8,929 nucleotides of DNA from assembly GCA_022571615.1 (NCBI GenBank), contig JACZXM010000089.1:1-8929 (forward strand), written 5' to 3'. Numbering within the stretch: position 1 is the first letter of the stretch; each line of letters opens with the position of its first letter. The notes beneath the pieces are model-generated. The model ran no database searches and was not told the origin of the DNA. It worked only from the letters and a program-made list of their open reading frames with translations. Below are positions 1-5,914 of the stretch, piece after piece. Made by a program: the position numbers and the translations under genes. Source of the DNA: Acidobacteriota bacterium (GTDB taxonomy: Bacteria > Acidobacteriota > UBA890 > WLXD01).

Positions 1-3
1 GCG

Positions 4-930
4 ATGGTGATCCAGACGAAAGGACTGCGGAAGGAATACGGCGACACCGTCGCTCTCGGTTGCATCGATCTAAGCATCGAGGGCGGGGGAGTGATCGGTC
101 TGCTGGGGCCCAACGGTGCCGGCAAGACGACGCTGGTGGAGATCCTGGAAGGTCTGCGTAAACCGACCTCTGGAACGGTGTCGGTGCTGGGCCTGGACCC
201 GGCCCGCCAGAGTCGGGCTCTGAAGGAACGGCTCGGCGTCCAGCTCCAGAACACCACGCTGCCGACCGAGCTCACCGTGAGCGAGATGCTCGCCCTGTTC
301 GCCTCGTTCTACGAACGGGCCCTGCCGGTGGATGCGATCCTGGAGCGGGTGGATCTGCTGGAGCAATCGAGCCAAAAGGCGAGCACGCTGTCGGGGGGAC
401 AGAAGCAGCGGTTGGTGTTGGGAATCGCCTTGATACACGATCCCGAGTTGGTCGTGCTCGATGAGCCGACCACGGGGTTGGACCCACAGGCTCGACGCGA
501 CCTGCACCAGCTCGTACGCGACCTTCGAGACCAGGGTCGCACCACGATCCTCACCACCCACTATATCGAGGAGGCGGAGCATCTGTGCGACCGCGTGCTG
601 ATGATCCGGCGTGGCGAGATCGTCGCCGATGGCGCTCCGTTCGATCTGGTCGGACAGTCGACCGAATCGACCACGATGTGGATCGATGTGGATGGCTCCA
701 TGGACCCGGCACCGTTGCTGGCCGCGGGGGTCAAAGCTCTGGCTCACGAGGGCAGGCACTACAAGTTCTCAACCACCGATCCGACCGCCACCATCCTCGC
801 GCTAGGCGACATGCTGCGCGCCCAGGGGCTGAGCCTCGTGGACTTGCGGATGCGCCGTCCGACCCTCGAGGATGTGTACCTGGAGCTCATGGGCACCGAC
901 GCTGACGAGCCCGAACAGGTCGCGTCATGA
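4..930 (+). CDS. ABC transporter ATP-binding protein (ABC-2/CcmA exporter type)
   Basis: This 308-residue cytoplasmic ATPase would power the permease encoded next to it. All nucleotide-binding motifs are visible: Walker A GPNGAGKTT (35–43), Q-loop Q82, signature LSGGQKQR (129–136), Walker B LVVLDEP (149–155, catalytic E154), D-loop GLDPQ (158–162) and switch H186 in TTH. The roughly 90 residues after the ATPase core end in TLEDVYLELMG, the usual tail of drug/lipid-type ABC-2 exporter ATPases. The ATG three bases from the window edge gives a standard N-terminus (MVIQTKGLRKEYG), so the gene looks complete, although its promoter lies outside. Its stop overlaps the permease start in ATGA, which implies translational coupling. 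Family assignment is very safe; the exported substrate is unknown. Confidence 0.96.
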   Translation: MVIQTKGLRKEYGDTVALGCIDLSIEGGGVIGLLGPNGAGKTTLVEILEGLRKPTSGTVSVLGLDPARQSRALKERLGVQLQNTTLPTELTVSEMLALFASFYERALPVDAILERVDLLEQSSQKASTLSGGQKQRLVLGIALIHDPELVVLDEPTTGLDPQARRDLHQLVRDLRDQGRTTILTTHYIEEAEHLCDRVLMIRRGEIVADGAPFDLVGQSTESTTMWIDVDGSMDPAPLLAAGVKALAHEGRHYKFSTTDPTATILALGDMLRAQGLSLVDLRMRRPTLEDVYLELMGTDADEPEQVAS

Positions 931-1775
931 TCCACATGCGCGGCCTGGGATCCCTGACCCGTGCCCATCTGTTGCAGGCCTTTCGCTCCCGCACGGCGAT
1001 CTTCTGGAACGTCATCTTCCCGCTCGTCTGGCTGTTTCTGTTCGGCTTCATTTTCTTCCGCGGGGTCGACAAGAGCCTGATGATGCCCGGCCTGTTCACC
1101 ATCACTATCCTGTCGAGCTCGTTCTTCGGTGTCTCCTACACCATGGTGGCCGAGCGCGAGCAGGGCATCCTGCGTCGCTACCGGGTCACCCCGGTGAGCG
1201 CGACGGTGATCGTTCTCGCCAATTGCATCCGCGCCATCGTCATGATGGCCCTCTCGGTCGGCATTCAGGGAACCGTGGGCTGGGTGGTCTTCCGATACGA
1301 GGTCCACGGATCGTTGCTGCTGATGGCACTGAGCATGTTGCTGGGCGCCGCCGCCTTCGTGCCGCTGGGTCTGTTCGTCGGTAGCGTTGCCCAGGACATG
1401 CGCTCGGCACCGGCGATCAGCAACCTGCTGTTCTTCCCGTTGATCTTCCTCTCGGGCGCAGCCTATCCCTACGCTTTCCTGCCCGACTGGGTGCAGTGGG
1501 TCGGGCGCCTGATCCCTTCGAGCTATCTCGTCGAGCTGCTGCAGGGGGTGATGGTTCGGGGCCAGGGCATCTTGCAGCTAGGGGGGCCGATCGCGGTTCT
1601 CTTGCTCACCCTGGTGTTCGGCGGCTGGGTCAACAGCCTGCTGTTCCGCTGGGAGAGCGAGGAGCCGGTGAACCGCCGGCACGTGCTGCTGGCGGTCGGG
1701 GGGCTGTTTCTTCTCCTGGCAGGCGCCGCGCTCCTGACGCCGGCGTTCCAGATGGCGCAGGCACCGACCGGATGA
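927..1775 (+). CDS. ABC-2 type transporter permease
   Basis: This 282-residue integral membrane protein is the transmembrane partner of the preceding ATPase. A short cytoplasmic N-terminus (MIHMRGLGSLTRAHLLQAFR) leads into a first helix (about 23–45). More hydrophobic segments follow, and a late stretch PLIFLSGAAYPYAFLP followed by a short amphipathic part matches the conserved C-terminal region of ABC-2 permeases. One further hydrophobic segment near residues 252–272 (HVLLAVGGLFLLLAGAALL) extends the C-terminus beyond the usual six-helix core. The start is taken at the ATG overlapping the upstream stop by four bases; another ATG three codons on (936) is possible. The stop overlaps the CPBP start, again as ATGA. 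The ATPase plus one permease would make a heterodimer-encoding pair that assembles as two of each. Confidence 0.93.
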   Translation: MIHMRGLGSLTRAHLLQAFRSRTAIFWNVIFPLVWLFLFGFIFFRGVDKSLMMPGLFTITILSSSFFGVSYTMVAEREQGILRRYRVTPVSATVIVLANCIRAIVMMALSVGIQGTVGWVVFRYEVHGSLLLMALSMLLGAAAFVPLGLFVGSVAQDMRSAPAISNLLFFPLIFLSGAAYPYAFLPDWVQWVGRLIPSSYLVELLQGVMVRGQGILQLGGPIAVLLLTLVFGGWVNSLLFRWESEEPVNRRHVLLAVGGLFLLLAGAALLTPAFQMAQAPTG

Positions 1776-3436
1776 TGCCCAAGCTGAGCCGATCGGACGC
1801 CGGCCTGGCGGCTCTTGGAGCCGTAGGGCTGGCCGTGGTTTTTCTACTGTACGAGTCGGCCTTTCCGTTGGCGCTGGTGGATCTGGAAGTGACCCGTGAG
1901 GAGGCGATCACCAACGCGACGAGCTTTCTGGAGCAACAGGGAGCCGATCTGGACGGGTTCCGGCGGGCGGCGATTTTCTCGGGCGACAGCGAGGCTCTGA
2001 TCTTCCTGCAGCGGACCCTGGGCAACGAGGAGGCTGGTCGCTGGGCGCGCCAGGAGGTCCCCGTGTGGCAATGGGACATCCGCTGGTTCAAGCCCGGCCA
2101 GACGGAGGAATGGCTGGCTTCCGTGGGTGTAGACGGCCAGGTTGTCGCGTTTCGCCACGTCGTCGAGGAAGCGGCCGAAGGAGCCAACCTCGAAGAGAAC
2201 GCGGCACGGGGGCTCGCCGAGCAATTCCTCTCGTTACGAGGCTGGGATCTGGCTACTCTCGATCGTGTGTCGGCCTCGGCTGACAGGAAAGACAACCGTA
2301 CCGACCATGTCTTCGCCTGGCAGGTGCGTGACCGTGAGATCGTCTGGCGACCGGAAGACCCGGAAGCTGGCACCGGGTCGGCACGGGTCCTGGTACGGGT
2401 GCTCGGCGACCGGGTTGGCGGCTACGGCAGGTTCTTGCGCATCCCCCAGGAGTTCTCCCGCGAGTTCGAGCACACCCAGAGCACGGGCGCGTTCCTGGCG
2501 GTGGGGAGCATCGTGCTCACGGTGCTGCTGGCGCTGGTGGCGATGGGAGTGGCAATCGTCCGCTACCGCGACGGCAAGGTGAACTGGCGGGTGGCGATCA
2601 CCTACGGCGCCATTGTCGGCCTGATGTTCAGCCTGTACACATTGACCGCCTGGCCCGAGGTGCAGTTCCGCTACCAGACCCAGATCGGCTGGGGCGTTTT
2701 CCTTGGCTTGATGGTTCTGGGACTGGTGCTGGCGACCGTCTTCTATACGGTGTTCGTCCTGTTCCCGACCGCCGCCGGCGAGTCGCTTGCGCGCGAGCTG
2801 TTTCCCGAGAGCCTGCGCGGCTTTGCCGCCGTCGCGCGCGGCAAGCTGTTCACCCCGGAGTTCGGCGCATCGGCGATGCGGGGTTACGGCGTGGCGGCAG
2901 CTCTGATGGGTTTTTTCACCGGTTTTTACTGGTTCGCGCAACGGTACATGGGCGCATGGCTGCCCGCCGAGGGACCTTACTCGCAGATCTTCAACAACGT
3001 CTTGCCGTTCCTGACCCCGCTCACAATCTCACTGGTGGCGGCGATCTCGGAGGAGACGATCTACCGGCTGTTCGGGATCTCGCTGTTCAAGAAGCTGACC
3101 CGATCGACCTTCCTAGCTCTGCTGATCCCCGCCGCGATCTGGGCCTTCGGGCACTCCAACTACCCGGTGTTTCCGGTGTACATCCGGGGCATCGAGCTCA
3201 CGATCGCGGGCATGCTCTTGGGGCTCGTGTTCCTGCACTATGGGCTGGTCACCTGCATCGTGGCACACTACGTGATCGATGCGGTCGCGCTCGGCATGCC
3301 GCTAGTGGGCAGCGGCAACACCAGCTACATGATCTCCGGTCTGGTCGTGATCGGCTTGGCGCTGCTGCCCGGCTTGATCGGCTTGGTGGCAGGACGACGG
3401 CCGGGTTCACCCGAACCGATCGCCGCTGCTGGTTGA
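1772..3436 (+). CDS. CPBP family intramembrane metalloprotease with large extracytoplasmic N-terminal region
   Basis: The frame is open from further upstream, but the ATG at 1772 overlaps the permease stop (ATGATG) and begins with a plausible signal-anchor helix (about 10–30), so the product is 554 residues. The CPBP (Abi/Rce1-like) catalytic motifs are in the C-terminal membrane domain: EETIYR (E427, E428, R432), the FGHSN motif (F459, H461) and HYVID (H499, D503). Between the first helix and the next membrane segments (from about 245) lie about 210 soluble residues with no cysteine-rich or repeat character, probably extracytoplasmic; I do not recognise that domain. About eight hydrophobic segments follow. 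Family members cleave substrates within the membrane, either prenylated proteins (Rce1) or bacteriocin-related peptides. Position in an export operon suggests processing of the exported or a regulatory protein, which is inference. The family call is firm; the substrate is unknown. Confidence 0.9.
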   Translation: MMPKLSRSDAGLAALGAVGLAVVFLLYESAFPLALVDLEVTREEAITNATSFLEQQGADLDGFRRAAIFSGDSEALIFLQRTLGNEEAGRWARQEVPVWQWDIRWFKPGQTEEWLASVGVDGQVVAFRHVVEEAAEGANLEENAARGLAEQFLSLRGWDLATLDRVSASADRKDNRTDHVFAWQVRDREIVWRPEDPEAGTGSARVLVRVLGDRVGGYGRFLRIPQEFSREFEHTQSTGAFLAVGSIVLTVLLALVAMGVAIVRYRDGKVNWRVAITYGAIVGLMFSLYTLTAWPEVQFRYQTQIGWGVFLGLMVLGLVLATVFYTVFVLFPTAAGESLARELFPESLRGFAAVARGKLFTPEFGASAMRGYGVAAALMGFFTGFYWFAQRYMGAWLPAEGPYSQIFNNVLPFLTPLTISLVAAISEETIYRLFGISLFKKLTRSTFLALLIPAAIWAFGHSNYPVFPVYIRGIELTIAGMLLGLVFLHYGLVTCIVAHYVIDAVALGMPLVGSGNTSYMISGLVVIGLALLPGLIGLVAGRRPGSPEPIAAAG

Positions 3437-3464
3437 GCCCGCTTCCCGCCCCCTGCACCAGACT

Positions 3465-3470
3465 AGGAGA
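3465..3470 (+). promoter_or_regulatory. Ribosome binding site of the cyanophycinase-like gene
   Basis: An AGGAGA purine run lies 1 base before an ATG (3472) and 7 bases before an in-frame GTG (3478). Spacing strongly favours the GTG as the real start, so the product begins MNRSRSV rather than MLVNRSRSV. Confidence 0.7.
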
Positions 3471-3477
3471 AATGCTC

Positions 3478-4359
3478 GTGAACCGTTCCCGATCCGTCGC
3501 CACGTTGGTCGCCTTGCTCGCGCTCGTCGCCCCAGCCAACGCCCTCGCCACCCAAGAAGGTCCTTCGCATGGCTCGCTGGTGATCGTCGGCGGCGCCATG
3601 CGCGATCCTGCCATCCTCGAACGGTTCCTGGAGCTTGCAGGCGGTCCCGACGCCCCCATCGTGATCATCCCCACCGCCGGAGGGGCACCTTCCTACAACG
3701 AGACCTGGGCCGGCCTGCGCCAGTTTCGCGACGCCGGCGCCACCGACCTGATCCTGTTGCATACCTACGACCGCGAGGAAGCGGACTCGGAGGAGTTCGC
3801 CGCCGCGCTGCGCCGGGCACGCGGGGTCTGGTTTGCCGGCGGCCGCCAGTGGCGGCTCGCCGACGCCTATCTCGGCACTCGTACCGAGAGCGAGCTGTGG
3901 GGTGTGCTGGAGCGCGGCGGCGTTATCGGTGGATCCTCGGCCGGAGCGACGATCCAGGGCGAGTACCTGGCGCGCGGCGATACCGCCGGCAACCGCACGA
4001 TGATGGGTGATCATGAAGAGGGTTTCGGTTTCCTGAAGGGGGTGGCGATCGATCAGCACGTGCTGAAGCGTAACCGGCAGTTCGACCTGCTGGAGATCAT
4101 CGCTGCACGGCCGGACCTGCTGGGCATCGGTATCGACGAGAACACCGCCATCGTCGTGCGTGGCAACCGGTTCGAGGTCATCGGACAGAGCTACGTCGTG
4201 ATCCACGACGCCCAGCGCCAGATCGATTCCGGCGGCAGCTTCTACTTTCTGGCCGCGGGCGATCGCTACGATCTTTCGACCCGCGAGCCGACACGACCGC
4301 AGATGTCGTTGCAGCCGCTCGAGCGGGTGGTCAAGAAGGATCCCGGTCAGCTTCCGTAG
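3478..4359 (+). CDS. Secreted cyanophycinase-like serine hydrolase (peptidase S51 family)
   Basis: This 293-residue protein has a clear signal peptide: a basic start (MNRSRS), a hydrophobic core to about 19, and a probable cleavage after ALA at residue 24. The mature part is a complete S51 fold. The nucleophile elbow is GGSSAGA with Ser154, followed by DQH (His194) and GIDEN (Glu221). The His–Glu spacing of 27 equals that of the cyanophycinase CphB triad (S132/H174/E201, from memory), and the Ser–His spacing is close. Cyanophycinases hydrolyse the Asp–Arg polymer cyanophycin to dipeptides; relatives cleave aspartyl dipeptides. Where CphB has GGDQ, this protein has GGRQW (121–125), so substrate preference may differ. 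No cyanophycin synthetase is present nearby, and secretion suggests an external or periplasmic substrate. It lies 41 bases after the CPBP gene, with its own ribosome binding site, probably the last gene of the operon. Confidence 0.88.
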   Translation: MNRSRSVATLVALLALVAPANALATQEGPSHGSLVIVGGAMRDPAILERFLELAGGPDAPIVIIPTAGGAPSYNETWAGLRQFRDAGATDLILLHTYDREEADSEEFAAALRRARGVWFAGGRQWRLADAYLGTRTESELWGVLERGGVIGGSSAGATIQGEYLARGDTAGNRTMMGDHEEGFGFLKGVAIDQHVLKRNRQFDLLEIIAARPDLLGIGIDENTAIVVRGNRFEVIGQSYVVIHDAQRQIDSGGSFYFLAAGDRYDLSTREPTRPQMSLQPLERVVKKDPGQLP

Positions 4360-4378
4360 ATGGGTACAGCGGAGGGAC

Positions 4379-4488
4379 GCAGCAGGGCATGAGGTCGAGC
4401 ACGTCCTGGCACTGTGGCCGGCCTCTCGAGCCGGCTTGACGGTAGGAGACCAGCAGAAAAGGACCTGCTCGACCTCATGCCCTGCTGC
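4379..4488. repeat. 29-bp near-perfect inverted repeat with 52-base loop
   Basis: The arm at 4379–4407 is the reverse complement of 4460–4488 at 28 of 29 positions; the single mismatch is near the inner end (C at 4402 opposite C at 4465). The loop contains its own hairpin, GCCGGC (4417–4422) pairing with GCCGGC (4430–4435). It starts 19 bases after the cyanophycinase-like stop. The transcript would form a very stable structure that could end or stabilise the upstream operon mRNA, but no T-run follows either arm, so it is not a standard intrinsic terminator. A 110-bp unit with long terminal inverted repeats also fits a miniature mobile element, although no flanking target duplication is seen. 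Confidence 0.85.
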
Positions 4489-4593
4489 TGGCCACTGCCC
4501 CAGCCTGGTGGAAGGTCGTATCGTAGGGCTGGATCTGCCGGTGCTATTCGGACGTCAAGCTGCCAGCAATCCGCCCTCGATTCGCCCCCTTAT

Positions 4594-4635
4594 CTCGCGA
4601 GCCCCGCAGGCGAAGCTCCTCCTGGGGCCCGCGAG
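4594..4635. repeat. GC-rich 12-bp hairpin
   Basis: The arm 4594–4605 (CTCGCGAGCCCC) pairs with 4624–4635 (GGGGCCCGCGAG) at 11 of 12 positions around an 18-base loop. No T-run follows. Its function is unknown; it could be part of a transcript-end structure or a repeat remnant. Confidence 0.6.
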
Positions 4636-4644
4636 AAGCCCCGA

Positions 4645-4760
4645 CAATCGCAACCACTGGAAGGAGATTGCCCGCCCGTGACATTCTCACCCACAAGCGC
4701 TTAGACTGCATACGGCGTAGCCTTTTGACGGGGGGCTGGGCAATCGCATCACTGGTAAGG
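4645..4760. repeat. Nested direct and inverted repeats upstream of the VOC gene
   Basis: An imperfect direct repeat of about 20 bases is present at 4645–4664 and 4741–4760: CAATCGCA, then CACTGG, then AAGG, in both. Inside it GATTGCCC (4666–4673) pairs perfectly with GGGCAATC (4738–4745), and the stem continues with bulges to about 4679/4728. An 8-base palindrome AAGCGCTT lies in the loop. The stem-loop ends about 60 bases before the VOC start, so it may be a leader structure, or the degraded boundary of an inserted segment. It lacks the GTTRRRY end expected of an attC. Confidence 0.5.
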
Positions 4761-4804
4761 CAGCGAGGCTACCTCGACCGAGCTGGTGTGGTAAGGACCA
4801 AGGC

Positions 4805-5173
4805 ATGAGCGATTCGAAAGACTCCAAGATCCGAGTGGACTACGTCGGCGGTCTTATTATCCGTTCTAGAGATCCCGCGTCTCTCAAGACTTATTATGAG
4901 AACTTCGGGATGAGCTTTTTTGAGCATGAGGGCAGCTACTACGCTGGTATCGAGACCGAGTCAGGCATGACGCATTTCGGAATTCTCGCTCTTGAGGACA
5001 CACAGCCTGGAGCTGTCGGATTCAATCTTCGAGTGAACGACTTTGACGCGTACATTGAGGAGCTCAGAGCTGCCCACATCGAACCCACCGAACTTCCGGA
5101 TGGTGGCGAAGAAGGTCGCTTCGCCGAGTTCGTTGACCCAGAGGGGAATAGGTTTTCGATCTGGGGTGATTGA
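4805..5173 (+). CDS. VOC family protein (glyoxalase/bleomycin resistance/dioxygenase fold)
   Basis: This 122-residue cytoplasmic protein consists of two βαβββ modules (about 11–65 and 69–121), the normal length for a single-domain VOC protein. Typical landmarks are SRDPASLKTYYENFGM in the first module and VNDFDAYIEELRAAHIEP followed by GRFAEFVDPEGNRFSIWGD in the second. The usual metal ligands are poorly kept: no His at the first β-strand and Ser118 where IELWE-type members have Glu. A non-metal binding role (e.g. drug binding) or an unusual active site is possible. AAGGA at 4793–4797, 7 bases before the ATG, supports the start. Base composition is lower in GC than the flanks (27 of 60 G/C in 4861–4920, against 41 of 60 in 3601–3660), and an attC-like site follows 54 bases after the stop. 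VOC genes are frequent integron cassette cargo. Confidence 0.88.
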   Translation: MSDSKDSKIRVDYVGGLIIRSRDPASLKTYYENFGMSFFEHEGSYYAGIETESGMTHFGILALEDTQPGAVGFNLRVNDFDAYIEELRAAHIEPTELPDGGEEGRFAEFVDPEGNRFSIWGD

Positions 5174-5227
5174 CCTGTGAAGGGTGCACCAGCTGCTGGC
5201 TTGCAACGGGCGCTGTCTCGAGCCCGC

Positions 5228-5288
5228 GCCTACCACGCCCCTGCAGCTGGCCCGACTTCGCCATCAGCTGAAGGGCAAACTGTTAGGC
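5228..5288 (+). other. attC: Integron attC recombination site (61 bp)
   Basis: The right core is a perfect consensus GTTAGGC (GTTRRRY, 5282–5288). Its partner GCCTACC (5228–5234) matches the reverse complement at 6 of 7 positions. Inside lie paired L boxes: GCCCCTGCAGCTG (5237–5249) against CAGCTGAAGGGC (5265–5276), which match with one extra base on the left arm, the expected extrahelical base. The two stems are separated by a short unpaired, asymmetric spacer and closed by a terminal loop of about 15 bases. This R''–L''–L'–R' design and 61-bp length are those of a classic attC. It lies between the VOC stop and the next gene, the correct place and orientation for a cassette carrying VOC. No integrase gene and no second canonical core site are visible in the window. 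Confidence 0.75.
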
Positions 5289-5314
5289 GGGCGCTAGCAG
5301 GACGACACAAGAAA

Positions 5315-5626
5315 ATGACCGGAATTGGAGTAGAACTCGAGCTTTCAATTCTCCTCGGCCAACTTCTTATCGGGGCCGAGATATTCGCGCCATTCGAGGT
5401 GGAAACACCGGCATGGAAGAAGATCCTCAAGTGATCGATAGTCATCACCATCACGCTCACCCTGTACCGATATATCGGACATTGGGCGGCGCTTGTTCCT
5501 ATTGCGTTGGGGTTGCTCGGCCTGGTGATCCATTTCTCCTGGTGCAAGAAAAACAACATCCATCCTATTCGGGCCACTCCTCGCCGTCGTTACTACGAAC
5601 TTCGAGGGTGGAAGTGGCATGAATAG
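5315..5626 (+). pseudogene. Small two-helix membrane protein gene interrupted by an in-frame TGA
   Basis: From ATG 5315 the frame encodes 39 residues (MTGIGVELELSILLGQLL…ILK), meets TGA at 5432–5434 (codon 40), and stays open in the same frame for 63 more codons to TAG at 5624–5626. The part after the TGA is clearly protein-like: a hydrophobic helix (SIVITITLTLYRYIGHWAAL, then VPIALGLLGLVIHF), WCKKN, then ATPRRRYYELRGWKWHE. From memory, uncharacterised small membrane proteins end in a similar TPRRxYYxLRGW tail and have Trp after ILK, so a single TGG-to-TGA change is the simplest explanation; I could not check this. The gene begins 27 bases after the attC core, as the next cassette's gene would. 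An AGGA (5299–5302) gives only a loosely spaced ribosome site. Function unknown. A sequencing error or stop read-through cannot be excluded. Confidence 0.72.
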
Positions 5627-5914
5627 GCTGACTCGGGTCGTCCCAGTGGGGGGCGCAGGCCGCACTGCTGACTGATGGAGGTGGAGCCGTGTTCGTCAGA
5701 CATCTCGCACTTGCCCTGGGTGCCAGCAGTGGCAATGGTCGACAACGATCAGGGCACCCGAACACCTATGAGGCCCCCGGTCGTCAACGGGCACACGAGT
5801 AGAAAGACGCAGTAGTAGCGCGGGGCGAGGCGTTCGGCGAGCAGCCAATGCCCGGGCTCGACTCAGAAGTCCTCGACTTCCGAGCAAACCTCCGCGCAGC
5901 GTAGGAATGGGCTG
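5627..5914. other. Convergent intergenic region, no gene supported
   Basis: This 288-base stretch separates the + strand membrane-protein remnant from the end of the - strand PilZ gene. Open frames here (e.g. - strand 5696–5887) have no recognisable motif. Two weak structures are present: a pair of complementary elements around CCGAAC (5758–5763) and GTTCGG (5832–5837) that resemble a decayed attC, and a 23-base hairpin at 5862–5884. Confidence 0.5.
5862..5884 (-). terminator. Candidate hairpin downstream of the PilZ gene
   Basis: CTC-A-GAAGT pairs with ACTTC-C-GAG around the loop CCTCG, an 8-bp stem with one mismatch. It lies 30 bases beyond the PilZ stop on the transcribed side. There is no T-run on the - strand after it, so it is a weak terminator candidate only. 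Confidence 0.3.

Larger units (their letters stand above)
4360..4804. other. Structured non-coding spacer, 445 bases
   Basis: No convincing gene is seen. The open frames here (e.g. 4414–4704 and 4436–4681) have no recognisable motif, no good ribosome binding site and run across the inverted repeats. The spacer holds a 29-bp inverted repeat, a GC-rich 12-bp hairpin, and a nested direct/inverted repeat cluster just upstream of the VOC gene, listed separately. A promoter for the VOC gene would be expected in the last 100 bases, but I see no clear -35/-10 pair. No tRNA or rRNA signature is visible. Confidence 0.6.

Noticed and set aside
1496..1771. Upstream extension of the CPBP reading frame by 92 codons
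   Set aside because: It lies entirely within the permease gene in another frame and reads as Gly/Arg/Ala-rich shadow sequence; the ATG at 1772 forms the expected 4-base overlap.
2956..3477. Upstream extension of the cyanophycinase-like frame
   Set aside because: It overlaps the CPBP catalytic domain, reads as low-complexity shadow sequence, and would bury the signal peptide and the ribosome site at 3465–3470.
4414..4704. Open frames of 81–96 codons in the spacer after the first operon
   Set aside because: No motif, no suitable ribosome site, and they cross the arms of strong inverted repeats.
5177..5314. N-terminal extension of the membrane-protein frame to an ATG at 5177
   Set aside because: The extension would translate through the attC site and is Ala/Arg/Pro-rich without protein character; the membrane-protein sequence starts at the ATG at 5315.
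5432..5478. TGA at codon 40 as a selenocysteine codon, with the palindrome CCGATATATCGG (5467–5478) as a SECIS-like element
   Set aside because: The site precedes a membrane helix with no redox motif, and the palindrome is 30+ bases away with no proper loop; a Trp-to-stop change is simpler.
5413..5622. A His-rich + strand frame beginning near the TGA
   Set aside because: It is the out-of-frame reading of the second half of the membrane-protein gene, whose own frame gives a coherent helix and tail.
5696..5887. 63-codon - strand open frame in the convergent junction
   Set aside because: No recognisable family, no ribosome site, and composition typical of a chance frame in GC-rich DNA.
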